Source: Corynebacterium sp. J010B-136
Lineage (GTDB): Bacteria; Actinomycetota; Actinomycetes; Mycobacteriales; Mycobacteriaceae
Assembly (NCBI RefSeq): GCF_002967075.1
Contig: NZ_PUGE01000006.1
Coordinates: 62,001 to 126,000, forward strand
DNA: 64,000 nt
Direction of reading: 5' to 3'
In this document: positions 1 to 8,204 of the stretch, in pieces
How positions within the stretch are numbered: the first letter of the stretch is position 1
Layout: each line of letters opens with the position of its first letter
The notes under the pieces: generated by a model
Databases searched by the model: none
What the model was told of the DNA's origin: nothing
The model's input: only the letters and a program-made list of their open reading frames with translations
Made by a program: the position numbers and the translations under genes

Positions 1-140
1 GAAGCAAGCGTTGCAATAACTTCACCAGTCGCAGGGTTTTCCACATCAAAGGTTGCGCCGTCCTGTGCGTCAACCCACTGGCCATTGATTAATAAGCCGG
101 TTGGAACGTGGGACAAAACCTCTGAGATGTTTGCAGTCAT
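1..140 (-). CDS. Aldehyde dehydrogenase family protein (succinate-semialdehyde dehydrogenase-like), N-terminal fragment
   Basis: This is the first 46 codons of a minus-strand gene that runs off the left edge. The ATG at 140 has AAGGAG just upstream. The peptide carries [11 protein letters not shown] and NPATGEVIA, the typical N-terminal signature of NAD(P)-dependent aldehyde dehydrogenases, closest in feel to GabD-type succinate-semialdehyde dehydrogenases. The catalytic Cys and Glu lie outside the window, so substrate cannot be judged from here. The TauE gene upstream is transcribed in the same direction. Confidence 0.8.
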   Translation of the reverse strand, partial: MTANISEVLSHVPTGLLINGQWVDAQDGATFDVENPATGEVIATLA

Positions 141-241
141 TTAAATCTCCTTCATAATCTTTCTTGACCTCATCCACATTAGTCCGAAATATAGATTTGT
201 GGGACAAAAATTTAGCTGTTCATTAGCCGTATGTATGTGTG

Positions 242-979
242 TTAGCCCACAAGCGACTGGGCAATGAGTACAATTGATGCTCCGATGGAGACAATGACGA
301 CCATCCGGTTGAGTATTTTGCGATCAACAAAGCGATTAAAGTAGTTCGCAGCCACAAGCCCTAAGACAGCCAGTGGCAAATAAATCAGTGCGTACTTCAA
401 CTGATACGTGGTCACCTGGCCACCAAGTGCCAAGGTAACCATGGAGACAATACTGCCGAACACGAAGGTAGCGGCTAGGGTGCCGCGGGCTTTGGCAGGA
501 TTAAAGGTCTTCATCAACAGCGCCATGGGCGGGCCACCAATTGAAGTCGAGGTACCGAGAAAGCCGGACAGCGCACCAGCGATAACGGTGTTTCCAACAT
601 TGACCTTGGGAGTCCAGCCCAAAGAGCTTAAGACCATGGTGAAAATGACCGCACAGCCAATAAATAGCTGCAGCGAATTGGTCGACAACACCGCCAGCGC
701 CCATACCGCCAAGAAAGTGCCGGGAAGACGGGCGATGTTGGAATATAACACCATCTTCCAGTCAGTTTCTGCCCACGCACGATGCAAAGTGGAACAAGCG
801 ATGATAAAGGCTAGACAGAGCACGACAACAGGAACCAGATCTGGTTTCAAAAGCGCCATGATGGGCGTTGAGATCGTCCCGAGCCCGAAGCCAATAACAC
901 CCTGGACGGTCGCACCAATAAAGATGATAAGCCCTAAGAAGATATAGGGCAGTGCGTCATGGGAGAAAATGATGTCCAC
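242..979 (-). CDS. TauE/SafE family membrane transporter
   Basis: A 245-residue integral membrane protein with about eight hydrophobic segments. It has the two glycine-rich half-repeats of the TauE/SafE family, GATVQGVIGFGLG near residue 22 and GTSTSIGGPPMALL near residue 143. Members export or import sulfite, sulfoacetate or other organic anions; the substrate here is unknown. The start is GTG at 979, giving MDIIFSHDAL; this is the usual family length. It is transcribed toward the aldehyde dehydrogenase gene and could be co-transcribed with it across the 101-nt gap. A second TauE/SafE gene (cysZ) lies at 13036-13992. Confidence 0.82.
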   Translation of the reverse strand: MDIIFSHDALPYIFLGLIIFIGATVQGVIGFGLGTISTPIMALLKPDLVPVVVLCLAFIIACSTLHRAWAETDWKMVLYSNIARLPGTFLAVWALAVLSTNSLQLFIGCAVIFTMVLSSLGWTPKVNVGNTVIAGALSGFLGTSTSIGGPPMALLMKTFNPAKARGTLAATFVFGSIVSMVTLALGGQVTTYQLKYALIYLPLAVLGLVAANYFNRFVDRKILNRMVVIVSIGASIVLIAQSLVG

Positions 980-1109
980 TTCGGGCTAGCCTTTCTTCGG
1001 CGTGTATAGAACCGCACCATAGCGTACGCGCACCGTAATTGCATTGGGCAATCGGGAGCTGGCGCAAAAATGCTGTTGCAGCTGCCGGGCATTGTTTAGG
1101 CTTAGAGCC

Positions 1110-1775
1110 ATGACTGAATTCGAAGATGTCTCAGGCGTTGGTAGACCAGCACACCAAGCCCTGGCCGAGAATGGCTATCCAAACCTTGAGTCACTGCATG
1201 GTGCAAACTATCAGGACTTGCTGGCGATGCACGGCATCGGCAAGCGCGGCTTAGAGCGCTTGCAAGCAGCTCTTGTCGCGCAAGGTCTCAGCCTTAGCGG
1301 CAACATCCCCGAGCCCAGCCCAAGTAAGAACCAGTGGACAATTGGTCATACCGGTGTCCAAGATAAAGACATTAAAACCCATGCTGGTAGCGACGATGAT
1401 CTGCAGGCGTATCTTTCCACTCTGGAGGGCCGGCGCGTAGACCATGCAGCACTGCTGCTGGAGATATTCGCCCGCGCGACCGGTGATGCACCACGGCTGT
1501 GGGGGCCGTCCATGATCGGCTACGGCGAAGCACACTATAAATATGCAACTGGGCGCGAGGGAGATACTTTTCGGGTGGGCTTCTCACCGCGTAAAGCGAA
1601 GCTATCGCTTTATGGAATACAAGAAAGCCCACGCTGGGATGAACTCAGCGCGCAGCTAGGTAAGCACACCACGGGTGCTTCCTGTGTTTATGTCAATAAA
1701 CCGGAAGACATTGACCTAGAAGTATTAGAGGTACTTATTCGCGAATCCTGGGAGCATGGTCCCAACGATTGCTAG
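1110..1775 (+). CDS. Helix-hairpin-helix plus DUF1801 (YdhG-like) protein
   Basis: A 221-residue protein with two parts. Residues 1-60 look like paired helix-hairpin-helix or alpha-CTD-like motifs (VSGVGRPAHQAL and MHGIGKRGLERL), a fold that usually binds DNA or RNA. Residues about 95-215 form a DUF1801 domain (WGPSMIGYGEAHYKY, FRVGFSPRKAKLSLYG); that domain has no settled function. I chose ATG at 1110 because a TAGGCT hexamer ends 7 nt upstream, as in leaderless corynebacterial transcripts; an in-frame start at 1044 would add 22 residues with no family similarity. It converges with the TIGR03089 gene, and the two stop codons share the palindrome CTAG. Confidence 0.8.
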   Translation: MTEFEDVSGVGRPAHQALAENGYPNLESLHGANYQDLLAMHGIGKRGLERLQAALVAQGLSLSGNIPEPSPSKNQWTIGHTGVQDKDIKTHAGSDDDLQAYLSTLEGRRVDHAALLLEIFARATGDAPRLWGPSMIGYGEAHYKYATGREGDTFRVGFSPRKAKLSLYGIQESPRWDELSAQLGKHTTGASCVYVNKPEDIDLEVLEVLIRESWEHGPNDC

Positions 1776-2512
1776 AGGCGTGCCGTGGTGTTTTCATTAT
1801 CCGCGATTTGCTGCAAACGCTCGGCGGTAGTTAGACCAGAAACCACCACGGCAGATCCACCAGCGGCGAGAGGATGTAAAACGCTGACTGTAAATCCTTC
1901 TTTGTCATGCCAGCCCGTCGACAGTAGTCGGGAGGCCGAACCTGCATCAGGGAAAAGCTCGGGCAAAGGCGTTGTTTGACCAAAGTAGTCATCGCCATAA
2001 AACCGTACGGTAGGTCCGAAATCGATAGCTCCTGAAGGAAGCTCCCCGCCGGCTTCAACGACGCCACGGCCAAAAGGATCATCGGTAACTAAAACAACAT
2101 CAGGCGCGGATCCATCAAAGGAGGTAGCGACATCACCGACGCTGTAGAGATCAAATTTATCGGGGGAAGTAAAGACCGCATCTGCTTGCAGCTGCGACGC
2201 CGCATCTGCTTGCAGCTGCGACGCCGCATCAGCGTCATCATCTGCTAACGAGGAATTCGCGAAATCGAATTCGATGCCGCCAGCCAAGGCGCCCAGTGCG
2301 ATAACTGCAGCCTGCCAAGTGACGGGTAAATCAATCAGCAGCGCAGAGTCATCATCTAATTCCAGCTCTTCTTCTAACATATTGGCAATCTTGGCGACCC
2401 AATTTTCCAAAGTCTGCGCAGAGAAATCCATGCGGGCGCCCGTGGATTCGTTATAAACGGTTAGGCGGGGAGCTGCAGCATCGGCGTTTAATAAATGATT
2501 AAGCATGTCCAT
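1772..2512 (-). CDS. TIGR03089 family protein
   Basis: A 246-residue actinobacterial protein distantly resembling the N-terminal part of AMP-binding enzymes (MDMLNHLLNADAAAPRLTVY, DLPVTWQAAVIALGALAGG). It lacks the P-loop and the rest of an acyl-CoA synthetase, so adenylating activity is doubtful. In related genomes the gene sits next to the LCP ligase gene, as here. The middle of the protein carries an in-frame octapeptide duplication (ADAASQLQ repeated) produced by a 24-bp tandem repeat at 2177-2224. It follows lcpA on the same strand, but a strong hairpin at 2534-2580 separates them. Confidence 0.75.
   Translation of the reverse strand: MDMLNHLLNADAAAPRLTVYNESTGARMDFSAQTLENWVAKIANMLEEELELDDDSALLIDLPVTWQAAVIALGALAGGIEFDFANSSLADDDADAASQLQADAASQLQADAVFTSPDKFDLYSVGDVATSFDGSAPDVVLVTDDPFGRGVVEAGGELPSGAIDFGPTVRFYGDDYFGQTTPLPELFPDAGSASRLLSTGWHDKEGFTVSVLHPLAAGGSAVVVSGLTTAERLQQIADNENTTARL
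2177..2224. repeat. 24-bp perfect tandem duplication inside the TIGR03089 gene
   Basis: Two identical copies of a 24-bp unit beginning CGCATCTGCTTGCAGCTG lie head to tail, and a partial third copy (CGCATC) follows. The unit is a multiple of three, so it adds eight residues and keeps the frame. It looks like a recent replication-slippage product. Confidence 0.9.
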
Positions 2513-2533
2513 ACCTGCCCATCGTAGGCAAAA

Positions 2534-2580
2534 CCCCGCTGGTGCTCCGTTGTAAATCTCAAACGGGCAGCACAGCGGGG
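2534..2580 (-). terminator. Hairpin terminator downstream of lcpA
   Basis: Read on the minus strand, CCCCGCT and AGCGGGG close a long interrupted stem (inner pairs GTGCT/AGCAC and CCGTT/AACGG) followed by TTTTG. It lies between the lcpA stop and the TIGR03089 start, so it probably ends or attenuates lcpA transcription. Confidence 0.75.
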
Positions 2581-2599
2581 TAGGGATGAGCGGAAAGGC

Positions 2600-4246
2600 T
2601 TAGTTCACACAGCGTGGGCCATCGCCGCCAGCGTCAATTTCTGGGCTGACTTCTGCAGCACCGAAGTCTTCGCCTGGGGTACCGACGGTGTCTTCTGGGC
2701 TTGGCTCATTTTGTGAGGTCTCAGGTTCGGTTTCGGATTCATCCAAAGGTCCGGTGTAGTCATCAGCGGTGACAACTACCAAGGAAGAAGCATCGAGGCC
2801 TTCATTAGCGGTGATCGGTAGACCACCGAGCTGTTCAGACAGTGCGATAGCACGTGGGTCCGAAGGATCCGCGGCGACGATCTGCGACTCGAAGTAAACC
2901 CCTGGCATCGCATTCGAGGTCTTTTCGATGGTGTAGCCAGTTTTCTCGAGCCATGCTGCCAAGCCACTGGCCATACCGGAGACGGTGCCGGCGTTGAGCA
3001 CGTGCAGGGAAAGATCATCTGCAACGGGGGTTTCGCCGGTGTCTGATGATTCTTCGTCGGCAGGCTTTTCTTCTGGAGCAGGTGCTTCCGAAGAAGGATC
3101 GGCTACTGCCAAGTCCTCGAAGAACTTGTGCACCTGGTTCGGATCCACGGTCACGATAGATTCGCCATAGTCACCGGTGCCATCAACAGAAGTAACCGGG
3201 ATGGTGTTGAAGGTGACATTGCCGCCAGCGAGATTAGCCATCTGCGTAGCAAAGCCCATCACATCCCAGTTCTCATCAATGATTACTGAGCGTTCCACAG
3301 CTTCCGAAATCTTGCTCAATTTTCCAGGCGAAGTTAGCGTGCCAGTGGAAAGCACTTTGTTAACCAAAGACGCCATAAACGCCTGCTGGCGAACGATGCG
3401 GTCTAAGTCATTGCGTGGCAGGCCGTAGCGTTGACGAACAAAGGACAAAGCCTCAGCGCCATCGAGCGTCGATTCGCCAGCGGGGAACTTAGCACCAGAC
3501 ATTGGGTCATCAACTGCATTGTTAAGACAGACATCGACACCGTCCACAGCGTTGGTCAGCAGCACAAAGCCGAGAAGGCCGACCTCGGCGTAGTGGTCAA
3601 TTTCAATATCTGTCAGCCCGCGAATGGTATCGAGCAAGGCAGCACGACCGGCATCAACGCCGGCCTGTTCGATTTGTTTTTCAGAAAGCTTCTCGGAATC
3701 ATCCGAGGCAGCTTCATTGGCAGTCACCAATTCATCGACCTTGGCGGACTTGTGTGCTGCGTATACACCGTTGATCTTCATGTTGCCGTGCTCCGCATCA
3801 TGAACATAGGTATCACGAGGAATCGACACGGCGGTGGCACGCGAGCCATCGTCAGGCACGCGGATAACCATTATGGTGTCGGTGTTTTCTTCGCCGTCAT
3901 CAACACCAGCGTGAAGTGCCGCAAGTTCCTCATCAGACAAACGGTTACCGTGTGCATCTGAGCGGGAGTCTGAACCAACGAGCAAAATATCGACTGCGCC
4001 ATCGACATTATTTTTAAAGCCCTGGCCGCCATTTCCGTCACCGCCCAAATTCAGATTGGAGGCAGAAGACATTCCTCCGCCAAGGCGACCGACGGTAAAA
4101 TAACCAACGCCTGATACCAACAGCACGATGACAGACAAGAGCGCAATGATTGTTTTCACTGCTGCAGAACCTGTCTGAGTTGTCACCGGAGCACTCGTTG
4201 GCGCAGGCTGGATATCGCGCGCCTTCCGGAAATTCTCAGAGCTCAC
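2600..4246 (-). CDS. lcpA: LytR-CpsA-Psr (LCP) family cell-wall ligase
   Basis: A 548-residue protein. It has a short cytoplasmic tail, one membrane helix at about residues 32-55 (IIALLSVIVLLVSGVGYF), an extracellular LCP domain at about 85-350 (DILLVGSDSRSD, DTIMVIRVPDDG, SIPRDTYV, the last carrying the conserved Arg), and a C-terminal LytR_C domain at about 405-495 followed by an acidic low-complexity tail. LCP enzymes transfer lipid-linked glycans, here most likely arabinogalactan, onto peptidoglycan. The start is GTG at 4246. It is divergent from wbbL, which builds the linker unit of the same polymer. The symbol follows C. glutamicum usage for the LCP gene in this position. Confidence 0.88.
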   Translation of the reverse strand: MSSENFRKARDIQPAPTSAPVTTQTGSAAVKTIIALLSVIVLLVSGVGYFTVGRLGGGMSSASNLNLGGDGNGGQGFKNNVDGAVDILLVGSDSRSDAHGNRLSDEELAALHAGVDDGEENTDTIMVIRVPDDGSRATAVSIPRDTYVHDAEHGNMKINGVYAAHKSAKVDELVTANEAASDDSEKLSEKQIEQAGVDAGRAALLDTIRGLTDIEIDHYAEVGLLGFVLLTNAVDGVDVCLNNAVDDPMSGAKFPAGESTLDGAEALSFVRQRYGLPRNDLDRIVRQQAFMASLVNKVLSTGTLTSPGKLSKISEAVERSVIIDENWDVMGFATQMANLAGGNVTFNTIPVTSVDGTGDYGESIVTVDPNQVHKFFEDLAVADPSSEAPAPEEKPADEESSDTGETPVADDLSLHVLNAGTVSGMASGLAAWLEKTGYTIEKTSNAMPGVYFESQIVAADPSDPRAIALSEQLGGLPITANEGLDASSLVVVTADDYTGPLDESETEPETSQNEPSPEDTVGTPGEDFGAAEVSPEIDAGGDGPRCVN

Positions 4247-4497
4247 TTATATTTCGCTTCCCAATTATCTAAGCGGGCAGGGTTTAAGATCCATCATTCT
4301 ATGGCATAGAACCATGAAAACCGCATAATGATTCTCCCCGGCGCCTGCGCCAAGCGCCTTTACTAATGCGCAAATGACAATCAATGCAGCTAAGTAGCCG
4401 TGAAAACACGCGCGAGGAGGTACCCATCACATAGTTATACGACGCACAGTGTCAATTGCGAAGGATGGCGGAAAGCTTGGGTACGCTAAGGGCCATC
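4247..4497. promoter_or_regulatory. Divergent lcpA/wbbL intergenic region with a 15-bp palindrome
   Basis: A 251-bp region that must hold both promoters. At 4297-4311 lies the perfect palindrome TTCTATG-G-CATAGAA; on the minus strand its edge provides TAGAAT, a plausible -10 for lcpA. On the plus strand TACGCT at 4482-4487 ends 10 nt before the wbbL GTG. The palindrome could be an operator overlapping the lcpA promoter; that is inference. Confidence 0.5.
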
Positions 4498-5403
4498 GTG
4501 AACGACTCAACTTCTTTTTCCACACCAAGCGAACCGGGTAACCGGGCGCCGCTGGGGATTGTCACGGTGACTTATTCACCGGGCGAGTACCTCAGCCGCT
4601 TTATCGACTCCATTCCTACTGCGGTGTCCCAAAAAGCGCGCGTTGTTCTCGCGGACAACGGTTCTACCGATGGCGTGCCCGAGCACACAGCCCAGCAGTA
4701 CGAGTGGGTGGAATTTCTAGATACCGGTGGAAACCTTGGCTATGGCGGCGGCATGAACGCGGGAGCTAACGCTTTGCGCCCCGCGCGGGAAGCCGGGGAG
4801 ATAGATACAGAATTTCTCCTCCTAGTGAATCCGGATGTGGAATTTAACGCGGGAAGCATCGACAAGCTAATTGCATGTGCCCGCAGATGGGACAAAGCTG
4901 GTTCCGTTGGGCCAAAGATCGTGGAGCCGGATGGCGCAATTTATCCTTCGGCACGTGCTATCCCCAGCATTATAAATGGCATTGGCCACGCAATCTTTGC
5001 TGATATCTGGCCTTCAAATCCGTGGTCTAAGTCCTACCGCGACGACGATGATATGGATACCGAAAGGGTTTCTGGCTGGCTATCGGGCTCCTGCTTGCTA
5101 GTGCGCTGGAATGCTTTCGATGCCATTGGTGGCTTTGATGAGCGCTACTTTATGTATCTCGAAGACATCGACTTAGCAGACCGGATGAGCCGTGCGGGCT
5201 ACCTTAATATCTTCTGCCCAGATGCCACGATTAATCACGCGCAAGGACATTCCACGGCCGTGCATTCCAAAAAGATGCTGCGTGCCCACCATGATTCTGC
5301 ATATCGCTTCATTTCTGACCGGCATCCAAAGCCGTGGCAGGCGCCGTTGCGGTGGGTAATTAAAACCGGCCTGCAGATTCGTTCTAGGATGCTTAGTTCT
5401 TAA
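4498..5403 (+). CDS. wbbL: GT2 rhamnosyltransferase (decaprenyl-PP-GlcNAc rhamnosyltransferase)
   Basis: A 301-residue GT-A fold family 2 glycosyltransferase: VTVTYSPGEYL near residue 24, ADNGSTDG near 55, the metal-binding region LLVNPDVEF near 110, and the late motif GGFDERYFMYLEDIDLADR near 205-225. By position and similarity it matches WbbL, which adds rhamnose from dTDP-Rha to GlcNAc-PP-decaprenol and so makes the arabinogalactan linker in the cytoplasm. I prefer GTG at 4498, close behind a TACGCT hexamer; an ATG at 4465 would add 11 residues. It is followed by the manC gene, which has its own likely promoter. Confidence 0.87.
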   Translation: MNDSTSFSTPSEPGNRAPLGIVTVTYSPGEYLSRFIDSIPTAVSQKARVVLADNGSTDGVPEHTAQQYEWVEFLDTGGNLGYGGGMNAGANALRPAREAGEIDTEFLLLVNPDVEFNAGSIDKLIACARRWDKAGSVGPKIVEPDGAIYPSARAIPSIINGIGHAIFADIWPSNPWSKSYRDDDDMDTERVSGWLSGSCLLVRWNAFDAIGGFDERYFMYLEDIDLADRMSRAGYLNIFCPDATINHAQGHSTAVHSKKMLRAHHDSAYRFISDRHPKPWQAPLRWVIKTGLQIRSRMLSS

Positions 5404-5446
5404 AGCTAAAGCCCGCGCCGCAGCGCGCAAAATAGCTGACAACGCA

Positions 5447-5452
5447 TACAAT
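5447..5452 (+). promoter_or_regulatory. Possible -10 element of manC
   Basis: TACAAT lies 38 nt upstream of the manC ATG. No convincing -35 is seen, which is common for corynebacterial sigma-A promoters. Confidence 0.4.
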
Positions 5453-5490
5453 TTATTCACTACCTCATCAAGAACTGAAAGGTTGCCTCC

Positions 5491-6630
5491 ATGGCGAATA
5501 GCGTTCACGGCGCAGCAAGCGACGATAATTCAGGTGTCGCTGATGTGCAGCCTGCCACCACGCGGGCAGTAGACGCGGTGATTTTGGTCGGAGGACGCGG
5601 CACCCGCTTGCGCCCATTGACCATCGGTACCCCAAAGCCCATGCTGCCGACCGCCAATCACCCTTTCCTGCAGCACTTGCTGGCACGTATTAAAGCCGCC
5701 GGCATCACACACGTGGTGATGTCGACCTCTTTTAAAGCGGAGATTTTTGAAGAGTACTTCGGCGACGGCTCAGACATGGGCTTAGAGATTGAATACGTTG
5801 TCGAAGACACCGCGCTCGGCACCGGCGGCGGAATTCGCAATGTCTATGACCACCTGCGTCATGACACCGTCATGGTCTTTAACGGTGATATTTTGTCCGG
5901 GATGGATCTCGGCGGCATCCTGGATACGCACCACAGCAAAGATGCGGACTTGACCATGCATCTTCTCAACGTGCGTGACCCGCGTGCCTTTGGCTGCGTA
6001 CCAACTGATGACGATGGCCGAGTGCTGGAATTTTTGGAAAAGACTGAAGATCCTCCGACCAATCAGATCAACGCTGGTTGCTACGTCTTTAAAAAAGACT
6101 TGATTGCTACCATTCCAGAAAACCGCGTGGTTTCCGTTGAGCGGGAGACCTTCCCAGGTGTGTTGGAAGAAGGCTACAAGGTCTTTGGTCACGTGGATAA
6201 TTCCTACTGGCGCGATATGGGCCGTCCCGATGACTTCGTTCGCGGTTCCTCCGACCTAGTCCGCGGAATTGCACACTCGCCACTGCTGGAAGGCAAAACC
6301 GGCGAATCCCTGGTGGATCCATCGGCAGGCGTTGCCGGTGGAGTGCTCTTGCTTTCTGGCACCTCAGTTGGCCGGGGCAGTGAAATTGGTGCGGGCTGCC
6401 GCCTCGATGGCACCGTCATCTTCGATGGTGTGACCATTGAACCTGGCGCCCATATTGCCAATTCCATTATTGCTTCCGGGGCACGCATTGGCGCGAATGC
6501 CCATATTGAAGACTGCGTCATTGGTGAAGGCGCGCTTATCGGCGCGCGTTGTGAATTGCTCAATGGGATGCGAATCTTCCCCGGTGTAGATATTCCAGAC
6601 GCCGGTGTGCGGTTTAGCTCTGATGCTTAG
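5491..6630 (+). CDS. manC: Mannose-1-phosphate guanylyltransferase (RmlA2/ManC type)
   Basis: A 379-residue nucleotidyltransferase. The signature AVILVGGRGTRLRPLT at about residues 28-43, the PKPMLP motif and FNGDILSG near residue 130 place the catalytic domain at the N-terminus. A left-handed beta-helix of hexapeptide repeats (IGAGCRLDGTVIF, IANSIIASGARIG, IEDCVIGEGALIG) occupies about 285-365. Orthologues in this position were first called rmlA2 but act as GDP-mannose pyrophosphorylases in mycobacteria; manA and manB of the same pathway lie nearby, which supports this. The ATG at 5491 follows GAAAGG. A strong terminator begins 21 nt after the stop. Confidence 0.85.
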   Translation: MANSVHGAASDDNSGVADVQPATTRAVDAVILVGGRGTRLRPLTIGTPKPMLPTANHPFLQHLLARIKAAGITHVVMSTSFKAEIFEEYFGDGSDMGLEIEYVVEDTALGTGGGIRNVYDHLRHDTVMVFNGDILSGMDLGGILDTHHSKDADLTMHLLNVRDPRAFGCVPTDDDGRVLEFLEKTEDPPTNQINAGCYVFKKDLIATIPENRVVSVERETFPGVLEEGYKVFGHVDNSYWRDMGRPDDFVRGSSDLVRGIAHSPLLEGKTGESLVDPSAGVAGGVLLLSGTSVGRGSEIGAGCRLDGTVIFDGVTIEPGAHIANSIIASGARIGANAHIEDCVIGEGALIGARCELLNGMRIFPGVDIPDAGVRFSSDA

Positions 6631-6650
6631 AATCACCGGCTTGTTTTAGA

Positions 6651-6694
6651 AGGAGGGACACGTGCATTTTGCTAGCACGTGTCCCTCCTTTTTC
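6651..6694 (+). terminator. Rho-independent terminator after manC
   Basis: Perfect 15-bp arms, AGGAGGGACACGTGC at 6651-6665 and its complement at 6675-6689, enclose a 9-nt loop and are followed by a run of T. This is one of the strongest terminators in the window. Confidence 0.93.
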
Positions 6695-7053
6695 ATGAGC
6701 ATTCCTAGTTGGATGGGCAGGAACAGAAGTGCAATTGTTCACAGCTGGATCCCAGAAAACCAGGAAAGTGGCGCGACACGCCGTAGTTTCCTGAAAATAG
6801 TTCACATACTTTGCAGGCAGCACTACATGTAGTACCCCCGCAAAGTAGCCCTTGCCATGAACTCTTGTTACTGGTGTGACTGTTGTGGTTAATGACGTGC
6901 GTTTTCGTTGGTTGGGTGAAATATTCCCTCAAATCGGGTTGACGATATTTAGTGTTTCGGTGTGTAATCACAACAGTGTTATTTACGCCGCACTGCCAGT
7001 GCGTGGTGTAAAACCAATCCATATTTAACCCAACTACGGAGGAAGGAATCGGC
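6695..7053 (+). promoter_or_regulatory. Long upstream region and promoter of whcD
   Basis: No gene is seen in this 359-bp stretch. TTGACG at 6939-6944 and TGTAAT at 6963-6968, spaced 18 bp, form a good sigma-A promoter with an expected leader of about 80 nt. Further upstream at 6822-6833 is the palindrome ACTACATGTAGT. WhiB2-class genes are often controlled from long upstream regions, so regulatory sites are expected here; none can be named from sequence alone. Confidence 0.6.
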
Positions 7054-7353
7054 GTGGACAAACCAAAAAATAACGCCATTCTCCGTGGCGGTGCTGCTGC
7101 AGAGATGACGCTCGATGAACTCTTTGGTGCCGTCGAGCAGGAGTGGCAAGACCAAGCCTTGTGTGCGCAAACTGACCCGGAGGCGTTCTTTCCTGAAAAG
7201 GGTGGATCGACCCGCGAAGCCAAGCGCATTTGCCAGGCTTGTGCCGTCCGCGATGAGTGCTTGGAATATGCACTCGAGCATGATGAGAGATTTGGTATTT
7301 GGGGTGGGCTCTCAGATCGTGAGCGTCGCCGCCTTAAGCGCCAGATTGGCTAA
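7054..7353 (+). CDS. whcD: WhiB-family iron-sulfur regulator (WhiB2 class)
   Basis: A 99-residue WhiB protein. Four cysteines sit in the family pattern: ALCAQTDPEAFF, then CQACAVRDEC (C-x2-C-x5-C). The GIWGGL turn and a basic tail (DRERRRLKRQIG) follow, so a [4Fe-4S] cluster and DNA or sigma-factor contact are expected. The class and the place beside manC/manB match WhiB2 of mycobacteria and WhcD of C. glutamicum, involved in septation and cell division. GTG at 7054 is preceded by GGAGGAAGG. A leaky convergent hairpin follows at 7434-7473. Confidence 0.9.
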   Translation: MDKPKNNAILRGGAAAEMTLDELFGAVEQEWQDQALCAQTDPEAFFPEKGGSTREAKRICQACAVRDECLEYALEHDERFGIWGGLSDRERRRLKRQIG

Positions 7354-7433
7354 TAATCTTCAAGGGGGATGCGTAAATCAAAGTCTTGCAAAAGCAGGCG
7401 GTGATAGACGCGATACTCGGGGAAGATATTTTT

Positions 7434-7473
7434 AAACAACATAACCTCACCTTGTGGTGGGGTTGTTGTTTTG
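7434..7473. terminator. Bidirectional hairpin between whcD and the Zincin_1-like gene
   Basis: AACAACATAACC and GGTTGTTGTT close an interrupted stem around CACC-ttgt-GGTG, ending in TTTTG on the plus strand. It touches the stop codon of the minus-strand gene, so it probably serves both convergent genes. Confidence 0.7.
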
Positions 7474-7944
7474 CTACCAGTTAAACCGCGGGTCAATGAC
7501 CTCCGGATCGATGTTGAGGTAGTTGGCGACCAGTGCGGTGAGCACTGCGCCTAAAAGCTCTTCTCGCTCGGCGCGGTTGGCGCAGCGTGCCTCCACGGGC
7601 TTGCGGAAGATGACGAGCCTGGCGCGGGTGGGTCGACCTGCCGAGTCGACGCCTGCGGGCACGATGCGACCCAGGGGGACGGGGCCATCGGCGACGATAT
7701 CGTCGGGCAGAATGGACATATCAGCGCGCAGTCGCATGCGCGGCACAGTGTCTACCGCAATGTCTAGGCCCAGAAGCTCATCGAGGTAAGCATTGTGGAT
7801 GGGAGAGTAGGCTTCTAAAACTTCCATGTCGAAGCGCTGGCCGCGCGTGCGAAAGCGCGGGGTTTGCTGCGGCAAAAGCGGGCCTCGCAGTCCGCGGCCA
7901 TGGCGGTCGCGGGCGGGGCGAAGGTGGTTGCGCGCAGGAGACAT
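7474..7944 (-). CDS. Zincin_1-like (PF06262-type) metallopeptidase-family protein, metal motif degenerate
   Basis: A 156-residue protein kept in this position across the group and normally labelled metallopeptidase family protein. Recognisable parts are an Arg-rich N-terminus, MEVLEAYSPIHNAYLDEL, PLGRIVPAG and the C-terminal helix. Where the family has HExxH followed by a glycine/aspartate stretch, this protein reads VLTALVANYLNIDPEVIDP, so the zinc ligands appear to be lost. I place the start at ATG 7944; upstream in-frame sequence runs into a 22-bp tandem repeat and is unlikely to be coding. Catalysis is doubtful; a structural or scaffold role is possible. Confidence 0.7.
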   Translation of the reverse strand: MSPARNHLRPARDRHGRGLRGPLLPQQTPRFRTRGQRFDMEVLEAYSPIHNAYLDELLGLDIAVDTVPRMRLRADMSILPDDIVADGPVPLGRIVPAGVDSAGRPTRARLVIFRKPVEARCANRAEREELLGAVLTALVANYLNIDPEVIDPRFNW

Positions 7945-7983
7945 GACTTTAATTCTAAGGCGGATCCCGTCCATTTCTAGGCG

Positions 7984-8049
7984 CGCCACGCCAGTGCGAT
8001 GCCTGCGCCACGCCAGTGCGACGCCTGCGCCACGCCAGTGCGACGCCTG
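7984..8049. repeat. Three tandem copies of a 22-bp unit
   Basis: Units of 22 bp (CGCCACGCCAGTGCGACGCC plus TG) occupy 7984-8005, 8006-8027 and 8028-8049. Copies 2 and 3 are identical; copy 1 differs by one base. They lie just upstream of the Zincin_1-like gene, between it and the divergent DUF3499 gene. Confidence 0.92.
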
Positions 8050-8204
8050 TGTCAAGTCTGAAGAATGCTTGAGTTGTATGTGGAGCGACGGATTCGTCAG
8101 GTCCGGGTGTGGTGGCGAAAGCGGGGCCGTTTGAACCTGCTGGTGTGAGCGTGATTGAAGTTAGGACTATCTAAATCTCAAGTTTGGGTTTAGACTTGAA
8201 TCTC

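Noticed and set aside
7984..8049. Possible CRISPR array
   Set aside because: The copies are directly adjacent without spacers, and no cas gene is present.
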